Of a stretch of 64,000 nucleotides of DNA, positions 1 to 7,944 are shown in pieces. The DNA is from Pedobacter aquatilis (GTDB taxonomy: Bacteria > Bacteroidota > Bacteroidia > Sphingobacteriales > Sphingobacteriaceae), in NCBI RefSeq assembly GCF_030409415.1, contig NZ_JAUFPW010000029.1, positions 62,001-126,000 of the forward strand. Direction: 5' to 3'. Positions within the stretch are counted from its first letter, which is position 1; each line of letters opens with the position of its first letter. The translations under genes were made by a program, and so were the position numbers. The notes under the pieces were generated by a model, which had not been told where the DNA came from, searched no databases, and saw nothing but the letters and a program-made list of their open reading frames with translations.

Positions 1-813
1 AGCAAAATTTACTGCCGCAACAATGTCCTTTTGACTTTCAGCCGCGATAAATAATTTCTCTTTTCCAGCGAAAACTGGTTTCATCGCATCGAAGCGGGTG
101 TTAATCACTTCGGGTTTACCCATTTCCGAGTAAGCTTTTGCTTCTGCAAAGAAAGATGTTAACTGATTGATAGCAGCCTGCGTACGCTCGTTCAACATTT
201 CAGGAGAAACTTGCGGGCGACCGAAACCACCAAATCCACCGCGGAAACGAGGGGTAACTGGCCAGGTCATGTGCATGGCATCATCTTTTTTAATGGCTGC
301 ATCTTCCCAATTCCAGGCGTCTAATTGTACCACAGATGAACTTCCAGAAACTGTTCCACCTTGTGGCGTTGGTTGTGCCATTAAAATACCATTACTGCGT
401 AAAGTTGCCGGAACTTTCGAATCGGTATTATAAGCTACGATAGAACGGATGTGCGAGTTGTAGTCGCCGATTTCCTGATAATCTAAAGTTGCTTTTATAG
501 ATTCAGTTTCTGCCAAACCTAAATTAGTCGTTGATGCAATTAGTCCTGGATAAATGTGTTTTCCAGAAGCATTAATACGAATTACATCATCTACAGGCGC
601 TTGTCCGCTTGCAGAAACCGATACAATTTTTCCATTGCTGAAAACGATTGTTCCGTTTTCGATTAACGTACCGTTGCCAACATGGATTGTTGCGCCTGTA
701 ATGGCAATGGTTTTGGTTTGTTTTTTTGCTGGTGATATGTTTGCCTGAGCAAAGCACATCAGGCTGGATGCCGATAAAGCCAGACTTAATAAATACTTTA
801 TATTAGTGTGCAT
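1..813 (-). CDS. Amidohydrolase-family secreted protein, C-terminus cut by window edge
   Basis: An open frame of 271 codons starts at the ATG complementary to 811-813 and runs off the left edge. The N-terminus is a signal peptide (about residues 1-23, ending in CFAQ). After it comes an amidohydrolase-type beta-sandwich segment with the motifs ITGATIHVGNGT and GKIVSVSASGQ. At the place where amidohydrolases carry the HxH metal motif after a PGLID-like strand, this protein reads YPGLIASTTNLG, so those ligands are absent in this part. The start overlaps the last 11 nt of the upstream amidohydrolase gene on the same strand, which implies translational coupling. Family and export are clear; substrate is unknown. 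It may be an inactive subunit or a partner of the upstream enzyme. Confidence 0.85.
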   Translation of the reverse strand, partial: MHTNIKYLLSLALSASSLMCFAQANISPAKKQTKTIAITGATIHVGNGTLIENGTIVFSNGKIVSVSASGQAPVDDVIRINASGKHIYPGLIASTTNLGLAETESIKATLDYQEIGDYNSHIRSIVAYNTDSKVPATLRSNGILMAQPTPQGGTVSGSSSVVQLDAWNWEDAAIKKDDAMHMTWPVTPRFRGGFGGFGRPQVSPEMLNERTQAAINQLTSFFAEAKAYSEMGKPEVINTRFDAMKPVFAGKEKLFIAAESQKDIVAAVNFA

Positions 814-3800
814 GTTCTGTTTCGTTTAAATCTGCTGAATAATCTCCTAAAGTTTCGCAATTGTAAAGGCGTGGAGCAGGTCCGAACGGACGTTGAGTAC
901 GACCGCCAGTGTTTTTGCTTTCCAGCATCTTTTGAATTAAACGAGCTTTTTCTCCTTGTTGTGTTTTGATAACCTGTGCATCTTTTTCCAAATCCCAGTA
1001 AGCCACGCCATCAACAAAAGTTTTCTCTGCTTTTGCATAAATAGATAAAGGATTTGCCGACCAGATAACCACATCCGCATCTTTACCAGGTTTTAAACTT
1101 CCAACTTTATCATCTATGTGAAGCATACGAGCCGGGTTTAAAGTCACAAATTTTAAGGCATCTTCTTCCGGAACGTTACCATAAAGTACCGATTTTCCAG
1201 CTTCCTGGTTCAAGTGACGAGCCATTTCAGCATCATCAGAGTTAAAAGCCGTTCTTACACCAACATTGTGCATAATCTTTCCGTTGTAAGGAATGGCTTC
1301 TGCAACCTCGTTTTTGTAAGCCCACCAATCAGAGAAAGTTGAAGCTGCAATACCGTGTGCTTTCATTTTATCAGCTACTTTGTAACCTTCTAAAATGTGT
1401 GTAAATGTATTGATTTTGAAACCTAAACTATCTGCAACATGAATTAGCATGTTGATTTCACTTTGTACGTAAGAGTGACAAGTAATGAAACGTTTATTGT
1501 TTAAAATCTCAACAATTGCATCTAATTCTAAATCGCGGCGAACATTGCTGCCTTTTACCGCTCTTGCTTTTTCGTACTCTTTTGCACGGGTAAACTCATC
1601 AACAAATGTTTGCTCAACACCCATACGCGTTACCGGGAAACGTGCGCCAGTACCGAAATTACTTTGCTTAACGTTTTCGCCCAAGGCAAATTTGATGAAA
1701 CCATCAGCACCTGCAAATTTTAATTCTTCTGGTGATTTACCCCAACGAAGTTTAATTAATTGAGATTGACCACCGATTGGATTTGCAGAACCATGTAGAA
1801 TTTGAGAAGTGGTCACACCGCCAGCCAACTGGCGATAAATGTTTACATCTTCAGAATTGATAATATCAGCAATACGAACTTCTGCCGAAACAGATTGCGC
1901 ACCTTCGTTAATACCGCCGCTACCTGCAATATGTGAGTGTTCATCAATAATACCAGCGGTTACGTGTTTGCCAGTACCATCAATAACTTTTGCGCTTCCG
2001 GCAGATAAACCTTTACCAACAGCCTTAATTTTGCCGTTTTCTAAAAGTACATCAGCATTTTGCAAAATGCCTTCCTTTTCGTTTGTCCAAACGGTAGCAT
2101 TTTTAATTAAAACACTTTCCTGTTTTGGTATTTCAGTATTTCCGAATGCCCCGAAAGGATAAAGCAAAGTACCTACAGCTAAGGTTGGTTTTGGTTCATC
2201 ACGTTTAGGTGTTTCTTTTGCCGCTTCTTTATACGTTGCGGTAAATTTTCCGAACGTTCCATCAGGTAGCGCTACTTCGCCTTTAAAAGTTAAAGGATTA
2301 GCAGAAGTTAAGTAACCACTTAAGCGTACATCACCTTTAGGGTTTTTCTTTAAATTGAAGTTGATGCTTGCCCAATCGCCATTTCTGGTAAAAGTTGCTG
2401 TGGTTTTAACACTATCCACACCAGTTCTTTCAATCGCTGCAGTTGAGCCACCGGCAGTTCCGGTAATCTTTAATATTAATGCACCGGCAATACCATCAAC
2501 ATTAAGGTTATAAGTACCGCGTACATCAGAAACATCCATCTTATTTACAATGAAACGTTTTCCCTGAACCCAGTTCTCGAAAATGATATTTTCTTTTTTG
2601 AATAAATTATCTGATGAAATCAGGAAGTTGGCTACTTTGCCTTTTTCTAAAGAACCTACTTTATCATTAATGCCTAAGAGTGATGCAGGGATTTCAGTTA
2701 CAGAAGCTAAAGCCTGTTTTTCTGTTAATCCATTATCAATCGCCGTGCGGATGTTCGTCCAGAAATCACGCGTGTTGTCCAATCCGAATGAAGTTAATGC
2801 AAACTTAACGCCAGCTTTTTCCAAGGCAGCAGGGTTGGTTGGAGCCATTTCCCAGGCTTTCATCTGCGTTAAAGTAATGTTTCTCGCTTCAGCTGGGTCT
2901 TCAACATCATAAGCCTTAGGGAACGCTAAAGGAATAATTAAGCTTGCGCCTGTTGCTTTAACTTCTGCAATTCTTTGGTATTCATCACCAGTAGATTTAA
3001 TGATGAATTGCTTGCCAAATTCTTTCCCGATTTTATCGGCACGCAGCACATTTGCCCAGCCATCAACCTCAAAAATTTGAGGCATTGCCTGTTGTTTGCT
3101 AAATTCCTCTAACGAGATATTATATTCATCTTTTTGTTTGCCATACCATTGCGCATCATAATAAGTTTGGCGAAGCAAAGCGATAGAACCCATTAAAGAT
3201 GTTGGGTAATCATTTGATGAAGTGCCTTTATTGAAAGAATAGTTGGCTGCGGTTTGGTCTTTCAGGTAAACGTTGTTATCTGCACCATCGTTTAAGGTTA
3301 CAGCAGCCGAAACACCACGGGCAATACCATCGCGGCTAATCGAGTTAACGCTACCAAAACCAGCTTTACGTAAGTCATCAGCTTTTTTACTATCAACGGT
3401 AAAGATGTTTTTTACATAAGTTTCAGGTCTGATGGATTCGTTCCAACCGTATGCACCTTTTTTTGTCGATACAAAAATAGATTGGCGCTGACCACCAAAA
3501 CCACGAACCTGGGTAGCGGCATCTGGTGTACCGTAGTTTGTAAAAGCATCAATAAGTGATGGGTAGAGAAATTTACCTTTCAAATCTACAATCACATAAC
3601 CTTTCGGAACTGCTAAACCGGCACCAACCGCTTCAATAGTTTGTCCTTTAATTAGTAATGTAGCGTTTGATAAAGTTTTTGTGGCATTTACTACAATGGT
3701 TGCATTGGTAAAGGCAAACATACCTGGTCTTGTATCATAAGAACCATTAACAGGATAGGTGGTTTGCTGTGCAAACAGAATTGTAGAGGAAAATACCAGC

Positions 3801-3826
3801 GCTAAGGCAAGTAAAATTTTCTTCAT
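803..3826 (-). CDS. Large secreted amidohydrolase with two tandem amidohydrolase-like halves
   Basis: This 1007-residue protein has a signal peptide (MKKILLALALVFSSTILFAQ). It contains two amidohydrolase-like halves. The N-terminal half has the usual beta-sandwich motif (ATIVVNATKTLSNATLLIKG) but reads YPSLIDAFTNYG where a metal-binding HxH is expected. The C-terminal half, from about residue 575, keeps TAGIIDEHSHIA, a later ITCHSY histidine, and FNSDDAEM near the end, so it looks catalytically competent. The family resembles imidazolonepropionase-like or prolidase-like periplasmic hydrolases. The frame is followed, with an 11-nt overlap, by a second amidohydrolase gene. The ATG at 3826 is directly followed by the signal peptide, which supports the start. 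Substrate cannot be inferred. Confidence 0.9.
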   Translation of the reverse strand: MKKILLALALVFSSTILFAQQTTYPVNGSYDTRPGMFAFTNATIVVNATKTLSNATLLIKGQTIEAVGAGLAVPKGYVIVDLKGKFLYPSLIDAFTNYGTPDAATQVRGFGGQRQSIFVSTKKGAYGWNESIRPETYVKNIFTVDSKKADDLRKAGFGSVNSISRDGIARGVSAAVTLNDGADNNVYLKDQTAANYSFNKGTSSNDYPTSLMGSIALLRQTYYDAQWYGKQKDEYNISLEEFSKQQAMPQIFEVDGWANVLRADKIGKEFGKQFIIKSTGDEYQRIAEVKATGASLIIPLAFPKAYDVEDPAEARNITLTQMKAWEMAPTNPAALEKAGVKFALTSFGLDNTRDFWTNIRTAIDNGLTEKQALASVTEIPASLLGINDKVGSLEKGKVANFLISSDNLFKKENIIFENWVQGKRFIVNKMDVSDVRGTYNLNVDGIAGALILKITGTAGGSTAAIERTGVDSVKTTATFTRNGDWASINFNLKKNPKGDVRLSGYLTSANPLTFKGEVALPDGTFGKFTATYKEAAKETPKRDEPKPTLAVGTLLYPFGAFGNTEIPKQESVLIKNATVWTNEKEGILQNADVLLENGKIKAVGKGLSAGSAKVIDGTGKHVTAGIIDEHSHIAGSGGINEGAQSVSAEVRIADIINSEDVNIYRQLAGGVTTSQILHGSANPIGGQSQLIKLRWGKSPEELKFAGADGFIKFALGENVKQSNFGTGARFPVTRMGVEQTFVDEFTRAKEYEKARAVKGSNVRRDLELDAIVEILNNKRFITCHSYVQSEINMLIHVADSLGFKINTFTHILEGYKVADKMKAHGIAASTFSDWWAYKNEVAEAIPYNGKIMHNVGVRTAFNSDDAEMARHLNQEAGKSVLYGNVPEEDALKFVTLNPARMLHIDDKVGSLKPGKDADVVIWSANPLSIYAKAEKTFVDGVAYWDLEKDAQVIKTQQGEKARLIQKMLESKNTGGRTQRPFGPAPRLYNCETLGDYSADLNETEHAH

Positions 3827-3912
3827 AATATGTTTAGGGGGTTTATTTTGTTTAAAACTAATATAAATTAGCGTCGAAATTGCTTATTAACCTATTTTTT
3901 ACAATTAATAGC

Positions 3913-3920
3913 TATTTTTG
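3913..3920 (+). promoter_or_regulatory. Bacteroidota -7 box (TATTTTTG)
   Basis: An exact match to TAnnTTTG lies 20 nt before the ATG at 3941. No clear -33 TTG lies at the usual spacing, so this is a single-element call. Confidence 0.4.
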
Positions 3921-3940
3921 AGGGTTATAAAATCACAATC

Positions 3941-4414
3941 ATGAACGAAATCTTAAAAAATGCCCATTCAGGCTGGCGCTATGTAGTTTTAACTTTATTA
4001 ATTGTTGCTGTTATTAAAGCTTTATCTGGTTGGTTCGGTAATAAATCGTATACCGAAGGAGACAGAAAACTAAATGTATTTACCTTAATTAGCGCACACA
4101 TGCAGTTGTTAATAGGCTTAATTCTTTACTTTTCCGAAGGATGGTATGCCATGAGCAGCAAAGGCGCACCTGCGGTTCGTTATTTTAAAATGGAACACAT
4201 CAGTATGATGATTGTAGCGATAATTTTAATTACAGTTGGTAATGCAAAATCTAAAAAAGTTGTAGAAGCAGTTGCCAAGCATCGTACAATTGCTGTATTT
4301 TTCGGTTTGGCGTTACTTATAATTATAGGTTCTATATTTATGATGACTAAAAGCGTTCCAGGAAGATCGTTTTTCGGTATTTCGGGTATGCTTATTAAAA
4401 TCGGAGTTGTTTAA
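3941..4414 (+). CDS. Four-TM membrane protein, cytochrome-B-like family
   Basis: A 157-residue integral membrane protein with four hydrophobic helices, at roughly residues 14-32, 45-64, 88-101 and 117-135. Conserved-looking histidines sit at the N-terminus (NAHSGWRY), in helix 2 (SAHMQLL) and before helix 3 (MEHISMM). Short Bacteroidota proteins of this type are often labelled cytochrome B, but I see no direct proof of heme binding. It is transcribed away from the amidohydrolase genes and upstream of the trp leader. The function is unknown; the membrane topology is sound. Confidence 0.75.
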   Translation: MNEILKNAHSGWRYVVLTLLIVAVIKALSGWFGNKSYTEGDRKLNVFTLISAHMQLLIGLILYFSEGWYAMSSKGAPAVRYFKMEHISMMIVAIILITVGNAKSKKVVEAVAKHRTIAVFFGLALLIIIGSIFMMTKSVPGRSFFGISGMLIKIGVV

Positions 4415-4453
4415 ACTATTTTTATAAATATTTCCATTTTTCAAAATTCTTTA

Positions 4454-4461
4454 TATTTTTG
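4454..4461 (+). promoter_or_regulatory. Probable trp operon -7 box (TATTTTTG)
   Basis: An exact TAnnTTTG match that ends 6 nt before the ATG of the trp leader peptide. With usual Bacteroidota spacing, transcription would begin within a few bases of that ATG, so the leader peptide may be translated from an almost leaderless RNA. No convincing -33 TTG is visible upstream. Confidence 0.45.
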
Positions 4462-4467
4462 CTGTAC

Positions 4468-4536
4468 ATGATTAAAAATACACATACATGGCTTTGGCAA
4501 GGTAATTCAAAACAGAATTGCGCCGGCTGCGTATGA
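4468..4536 (+). CDS. trpL: trp operon leader peptide (22 aa, Trp-Leu-Trp)
   Basis: A short frame encodes MIKNTHTWLWQGNSKQNCAG followed by Cys-Val and TGA. Two Trp codons (4489-4491 and 4495-4497) flank a single Leu codon. The frame lies between a -7 box and a strong intrinsic terminator, and trpE, trpG and trpC follow. Tandem Trp codons ahead of a terminator are the classic signature of ribosome-mediated trp attenuation: stalling at the Trp codons when charged tRNA-Trp is scarce would free an antiterminator. Too short for normal gene calling. The peptide itself probably has no function beyond sensing. Confidence 0.8.
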   Translation: MIKNTHTWLWQGNSKQNCAGCV

Positions 4537-4587
4537 TGAAAATATTCAATCATCCTAAATCTTAAAAAGAACCATTAAAGCCCGGCG
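4521..4587 (+). promoter_or_regulatory. Candidate trp antiterminator pairing
   Basis: The segment 4521-4528 (CGCCGGCT), at the end of the leader-peptide frame, can pair with 4579-4587, the left arm of the terminator: six contiguous GC-rich pairs, one bulged C, then two more pairs. The two foldings are mutually exclusive, as attenuation requires. The pairing was worked out by hand; energies were not computed. Confidence 0.6.
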
Positions 4588-4610
4588 TAGAACCACACGC
4601 CGGGCTTTTT
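4577..4610 (+). terminator. trp attenuator terminator
   Basis: A perfect 12-bp stem (4577-4588 with 4597-4608, core GCCCGGCGT / ACGCCGGGC) with an 8-nt loop is followed by a T-rich tract. It lies after the trp leader peptide and 114 nt before trpE, so it would stop transcription before the structural genes. Confidence 0.85.
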
Positions 4611-4627
4611 ATTTGTAAATAAAACTC

Positions 4628-4708
4628 CGTCATTGCGAGGTACGAAGCAATCTAAATTAAAGCAGATTGTTTCCCAATCGAAAGATTGCTTCGTGCCTTG
4701 CAATGACG
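4628..4708 (+). repeat. REP-like palindrome, copy 1
   Basis: Arms begin CGTCATTGCGAGGTACGAAG and end with the near-complement, spaced by about 29 nt. The right arm reads CTTCGTGCC, giving G-T wobbles against the left arm. One of five copies in the window; this one sits between the trp attenuator and trpE. Confidence 0.85.
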
Positions 4709-4723
4709 ACAACAGATAATTAA

Positions 4724-6121
4724 ATGTTTAAAATAAATACACAATACAAAAAAATGCTTGCTGATACCACTACCCCGGTAAGTATTTATCTTCGCCTTCG
4801 CGATGTTTACCCTAACAGCATTTTATTAGAAAGTTCTGATTACCACAGTCGTGAAAATTCGATGAGTTTTGTTTGTGCTGAGCCAGTTGCCGGAATTATT
4901 TTAAAAGGCAGTCGATTGGAAACTTATTTTCCTGACGGAACGGTAGAATTTAAAGAAACTAAAAACTTAACAGAAGAAATTACAGCCTTTAAGGATAAAT
5001 TTAAGGAAACCGAGATTCCGGAAATTAAATTTATTACCAGCGGTTTATTTGGCTATTTTACCTGGAACGCCGTACAGCATTTCGAGGATATTAAATTCAG
5101 TTCTGAAACCCCCGATGGTGAGGAAATTCCTGAAATGCAGTACCATTTGTATCGCTACATTATTGCAATCGACCATTTTAAAAATGAAATCACTTTGTTT
5201 AGAAATTCATTTGAAGGAGAGGAAGAAAGTGGTTTGGAAAAAATGGAATATTTAATTCAGAATAAAAATTATCCTGAGTATAAATTTCAAACTAAAGGTG
5301 AAGAGAAATCAAACCTTACCGACCAAGGCTTTATTGAACTGGTAGAAAAGCTTCAAAAGCATATTTATCGTGGAGATGTTTTCCAGATTGTACCATCCAG
5401 AGCATTTAAACAAGCTTTTACTGGCGATGAGTTCAATGTTTACCGTTGCTTGCGTTCTATCAACCCATCGCCGTATCTGTTTTACTTTGATTATGGCGAT
5501 TTCAAGCTTTTTGGTTCATCGCCAGAGGCACAAATCACCATAAAAAATAATGCAGCTAATATTTTCCCAATTGCGGGCACTTTTAAACGTAGTGGAAATG
5601 ATGAGGAAGATGCAGAACAAGCCAGAAAGCTTGAACAAGACCCGAAAGAAAGTGCAGAGCATGTAATGCTGGTTGATTTAGCCCGAAACGATTTGAGCAG
5701 GCATTGCAACAGAGTTGAGGTAAAATCGTTTAAAGAAGTACAATATTATTCTCATTTAATTCACCTGGTAAGTAAAGTTAGCGGCCATTTACAAGAAAAC
5801 GTAAGTGCCTTTAAGGTTGTTGCCGATACGTATCCAGCCGGAACGCTAAGTGGTGCACCCAAATATAAGGCCATGCAGTTAATTGATGAAAACGAAAAGT
5901 TAGGAAGAAATTTCTATGCAGGGGCAATCGGTTTTATGGGCTTTAATGAAGATTTTAACCATGCCATTATGATTAGGACCTTTATGAGCAAAAATAACGA
6001 ATTGCATTATCGTGCAGGTGCAGGCATAGTTGCCGATTCGGTGCCTGAAACCGAAATGCAGGAGGTAAACAATAAAATTGCTGCGCTTAGAAAAGCGGTT
6101 GAAATGGCAAGGGATATTTAA
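4724..6121 (+). CDS. trpE: Anthranilate synthase component I
   Basis: A 465-residue chorismate-utilising enzyme that makes anthranilate from chorismate and ammonia, or glutamine-derived ammonia supplied by TrpG. The N-terminal feedback region has LLESSDYHS at residues 34-42, the usual Trp-binding LLES motif, so allosteric inhibition by tryptophan is likely. The C-terminal chorismate-binding domain shows GSSPE, IAGTFKR, HVMLVDLARND, TLSGAPK and YRAGAGIVADS motifs. Length is typical. It is the first structural gene after the attenuator. A downstream gap of 111 nt containing a small GC-rich repeat separates it from trpG. Confidence 0.96.
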   Translation: MFKINTQYKKMLADTTTPVSIYLRLRDVYPNSILLESSDYHSRENSMSFVCAEPVAGIILKGSRLETYFPDGTVEFKETKNLTEEITAFKDKFKETEIPEIKFITSGLFGYFTWNAVQHFEDIKFSSETPDGEEIPEMQYHLYRYIIAIDHFKNEITLFRNSFEGEEESGLEKMEYLIQNKNYPEYKFQTKGEEKSNLTDQGFIELVEKLQKHIYRGDVFQIVPSRAFKQAFTGDEFNVYRCLRSINPSPYLFYFDYGDFKLFGSSPEAQITIKNNAANIFPIAGTFKRSGNDEEDAEQARKLEQDPKESAEHVMLVDLARNDLSRHCNRVEVKSFKEVQYYSHLIHLVSKVSGHLQENVSAFKVVADTYPAGTLSGAPKYKAMQLIDENEKLGRNFYAGAIGFMGFNEDFNHAIMIRTFMSKNNELHYRAGAGIVADSVPETEMQEVNNKIAALRKAVEMARDI

Positions 6122-6150
6122 AACCCTCAACCCCTAAAGGGGGGCTTTAT
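6122..6150 (+). repeat. Short GC-rich palindromic repeat (CCCCTAAAGGGG type)
   Basis: The segment directly after the trpE stop contains AACCCCTAAAGGGGGGCTTT, a small GC-rich inverted repeat that stands out from the AT-rich surroundings. A related GC-rich patch lies inside the 5' end of trpG (about 6250-6273). Belonging to one family is my inference. Confidence 0.45.
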
Positions 6151-6232
6151 CCAAATAATGAAAGTGTTATCAATATGGATAGCCTGAGGTAATTAACTAT
6201 ATATACTAATTCGTATTTTATAAATTGAAGAA

Positions 6233-6835
6233 ATGAATAGCAATAATATTTCCCCTTCAGGGGGCAAGGGGGTGGTTCTGGTAATTGATAATTACGATAG
6301 TTTCACCTATAACCTAGTGCATTTAATTAATGAGGTTGGCTACGAAGCAGAAGTGTGGCGTAATGATAAATTTGAGCTCGCTGATGTAGAAAAATACGAT
6401 AAAATTCTTTTATCACCAGGCCCAGGAATACCTGAGGAAGCGGGTTTATTACTTGATGTGATTAAAACCTATGCACCAACGAAAAGCATTTTTGGAGTAT
6501 GTTTGGGGCAGCAGGCCATTGCCGAAGTTTTTGGTGGTACACTTTTAAACTTAGGCCGACCTATGCATGGTATTGCAACTCCGGTAACTGTTGTAGATGG
6601 CGATGAATCGTTGTTTTGGGAGTGCCCGCAAACCATTAATGTAGGTAGATACCACAGTTGGGTAGTTAGTAAAGAGAACTTTCCTGACTGTTTAAAAATT
6701 ACCGCTAGAGACCATAAAAGTGAAATTATGGCTTTAAGACATGAAACACTTGATGTTCGAGGTGTGCAGTTTCATCCGGAAAGTGTGCTGACAGAGTACG
6801 GTAAACAGATGATGGAGAATTGGTTGACGAATTAA
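6233..6835 (+). CDS. trpG: Anthranilate synthase component II (glutamine amidotransferase)
   Basis: A 200-residue class I glutamine amidotransferase that supplies ammonia to TrpE. The nucleophile is Cys90 in FGVCLGQQ, with His181 and Glu183 in VQFHPES completing the triad. The oxyanion segment SPGPG is present near residue 61. Homologues usually begin almost directly with VLVIDNYDSFTYN; here about 13 residues (MNSNNISPSGGKG) precede it, and they are encoded by a GC-rich repeat-like patch. A GTG codon just after the patch is a possible alternative start. It is separated from trpC by a REP palindrome. Confidence 0.95.
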   Translation: MNSNNISPSGGKGVVLVIDNYDSFTYNLVHLINEVGYEAEVWRNDKFELADVEKYDKILLSPGPGIPEEAGLLLDVIKTYAPTKSIFGVCLGQQAIAEVFGGTLLNLGRPMHGIATPVTVVDGDESLFWECPQTINVGRYHSWVVSKENFPDCLKITARDHKSEIMALRHETLDVRGVQFHPESVLTEYGKQMMENWLTN

Positions 6836-6841
6836 AAAATA

Positions 6842-6900
6842 CGTCATTGCGAGGTACGAAGCAATCTCATTAATAGATTGCTTCGTACCTCGCAATGACG
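6842..6900 (+). repeat. REP-like palindrome, copy 2 (perfect)
   Basis: Two perfect 26-nt arms (6842-6867 and 6875-6900) with a 7-nt loop, between trpG and trpC. The arms begin CGTCATTGCGAGGTACGAAG. In an mRNA this would form a long stable hairpin inside the operon. Confidence 0.9.
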
Positions 6901-6913
6901 ACAGCTTATAAAA

Positions 6914-7696
6914 ATGAATATTTTAGATAAAATTGTTTTACGTAAAAAAGAAGAAGTAGCAGATGCCAAGCAATTGGTTTCAATTGCTGATTTAGAAAGT
7001 TCAACTTACTTTAACAGAAAGCCATATTCTTTCAAAGAATTTCTTTTAGCAGATGACAGAAATGGAATCATTGCAGAATTTAAGCGTCGTTCACCATCTA
7101 AAGGCTTAATTAACGGAATTTCTGATGTTGCAGAAGTTACGAAAGCGTATAACGATGCTGGTGCATCTGCACTTTCTGTTTTAACAGATATAGATTTTTT
7201 TGGCGGTAAAACCGATGATATTCTGGCCGCAAGGGCAGCTAATAATATTCCTGTTTTAAGGAAGGATTTTATAATTGATGAATACCAGATTCTGGAAGCG
7301 AAGGCTTGGGGTGCAGATATTATTCTTTTAATTGCTGCCATTTTAACGCCGCAACAAATTAGTGATTATGGCAAATTTGCTCAAAACCTTGGTTTGAATG
7401 TGTTATTAGAGGTTCATGATTTAGCAGAGTTGGAGAGAAGTATTTGTCCGAATTTAGATGCGATTGGTGTTAATAATAGAAATTTAGCAGATTTTACGGT
7501 GAGCATTCAAACCTCTTTTGATTTGGTGAATAAAATCCCGAATGAGTTTATGAAAATTTCGGAAAGTGCAATCAGCAATCCGGAAACGATAAAGGAGCTT
7601 AAAAGCGCAGGTTTTAATGGGTTTTTAATTGGTGAAAATTTTATGAAAACCGATAATCCGGGTTTGGCGATTAAAGATTTTGTGGCGCAGATATAA
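6914..7696 (+). CDS. trpC: Indole-3-glycerol phosphate synthase
   Basis: A 260-residue TIM-barrel enzyme that converts carboxyphenylaminodeoxyribulose phosphate to indole-3-glycerol phosphate. The active-site motif IIAEFKRRSPSKG lies at residues 52-64, with the LRKDFIIDEYQI lysine, the GVNNRNL asparagine segment and SESAI also visible. Full length. It follows trpG directly, without trpD between them, and no trpF, trpB or trpA follows before the next promoter. The operon is therefore trpE-trpG-trpC, and the other steps must be encoded elsewhere. Confidence 0.95.
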   Translation: MNILDKIVLRKKEEVADAKQLVSIADLESSTYFNRKPYSFKEFLLADDRNGIIAEFKRRSPSKGLINGISDVAEVTKAYNDAGASALSVLTDIDFFGGKTDDILAARAANNIPVLRKDFIIDEYQILEAKAWGADIILLIAAILTPQQISDYGKFAQNLGLNVLLEVHDLAELERSICPNLDAIGVNNRNLADFTVSIQTSFDLVNKIPNEFMKISESAISNPETIKELKSAGFNGFLIGENFMKTDNPGLAIKDFVAQI

Positions 7697-7707
7697 GTGC
7701 GTAATGT

Positions 7708-7745
7708 TTTGCCATGGAAACACAGAAACCACGGAATTTTTTCAG
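7708..7745 (+). repeat. Partial CCACGGAAACACAG-type repeat
   Basis: Reads TTTTGCCATGGAAACACAG, then AAACCACGGAATTTT. The same theme appears as a two-armed palindrome at 19472-19570. This copy looks like one arm only. Confidence 0.5.
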
Positions 7746-7751
7746 TTTATT

Positions 7752-7832
7752 CGTCATTGCGAGTTACGAAGCAATCTCGCCCCATAGATTGCTTCCCCAA
7801 AGTATCGGAACAAACTTTGCATCGCAATGACG
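7752..7832 (+). repeat. REP-like palindrome, copy 3 (degenerate)
   Basis: The left arm begins CGTCATTGCGAGTTACGAAG. The right arm is interrupted by about 25 unrelated bases before the terminal CGCAATGACG. It lies between trpC and the hflX promoter. Confidence 0.75.
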
Positions 7833-7903
7833 GCTGGTCTTTTACATTCGAGTTTCACTTTCGAACGCTTTAAAAACTTTTATTACAACTACGTGGTTTC
7901 TAA

Positions 7904-7936
7904 TTGAAATCAACTTTTGCAAATTTTGTATCTTTG
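7904..7936 (+). promoter_or_regulatory. Probable hflX promoter
   Basis: TATCTTTG at 7929-7936 matches TAnnTTTG exactly, and a TTG at 7904-7906 lies 22 nt upstream. The ATG of hflX at 7945 begins 9 nt after the box, so the transcript would have almost no leader. Confidence 0.55.
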
Positions 7937-7944
7937 CTACATTA

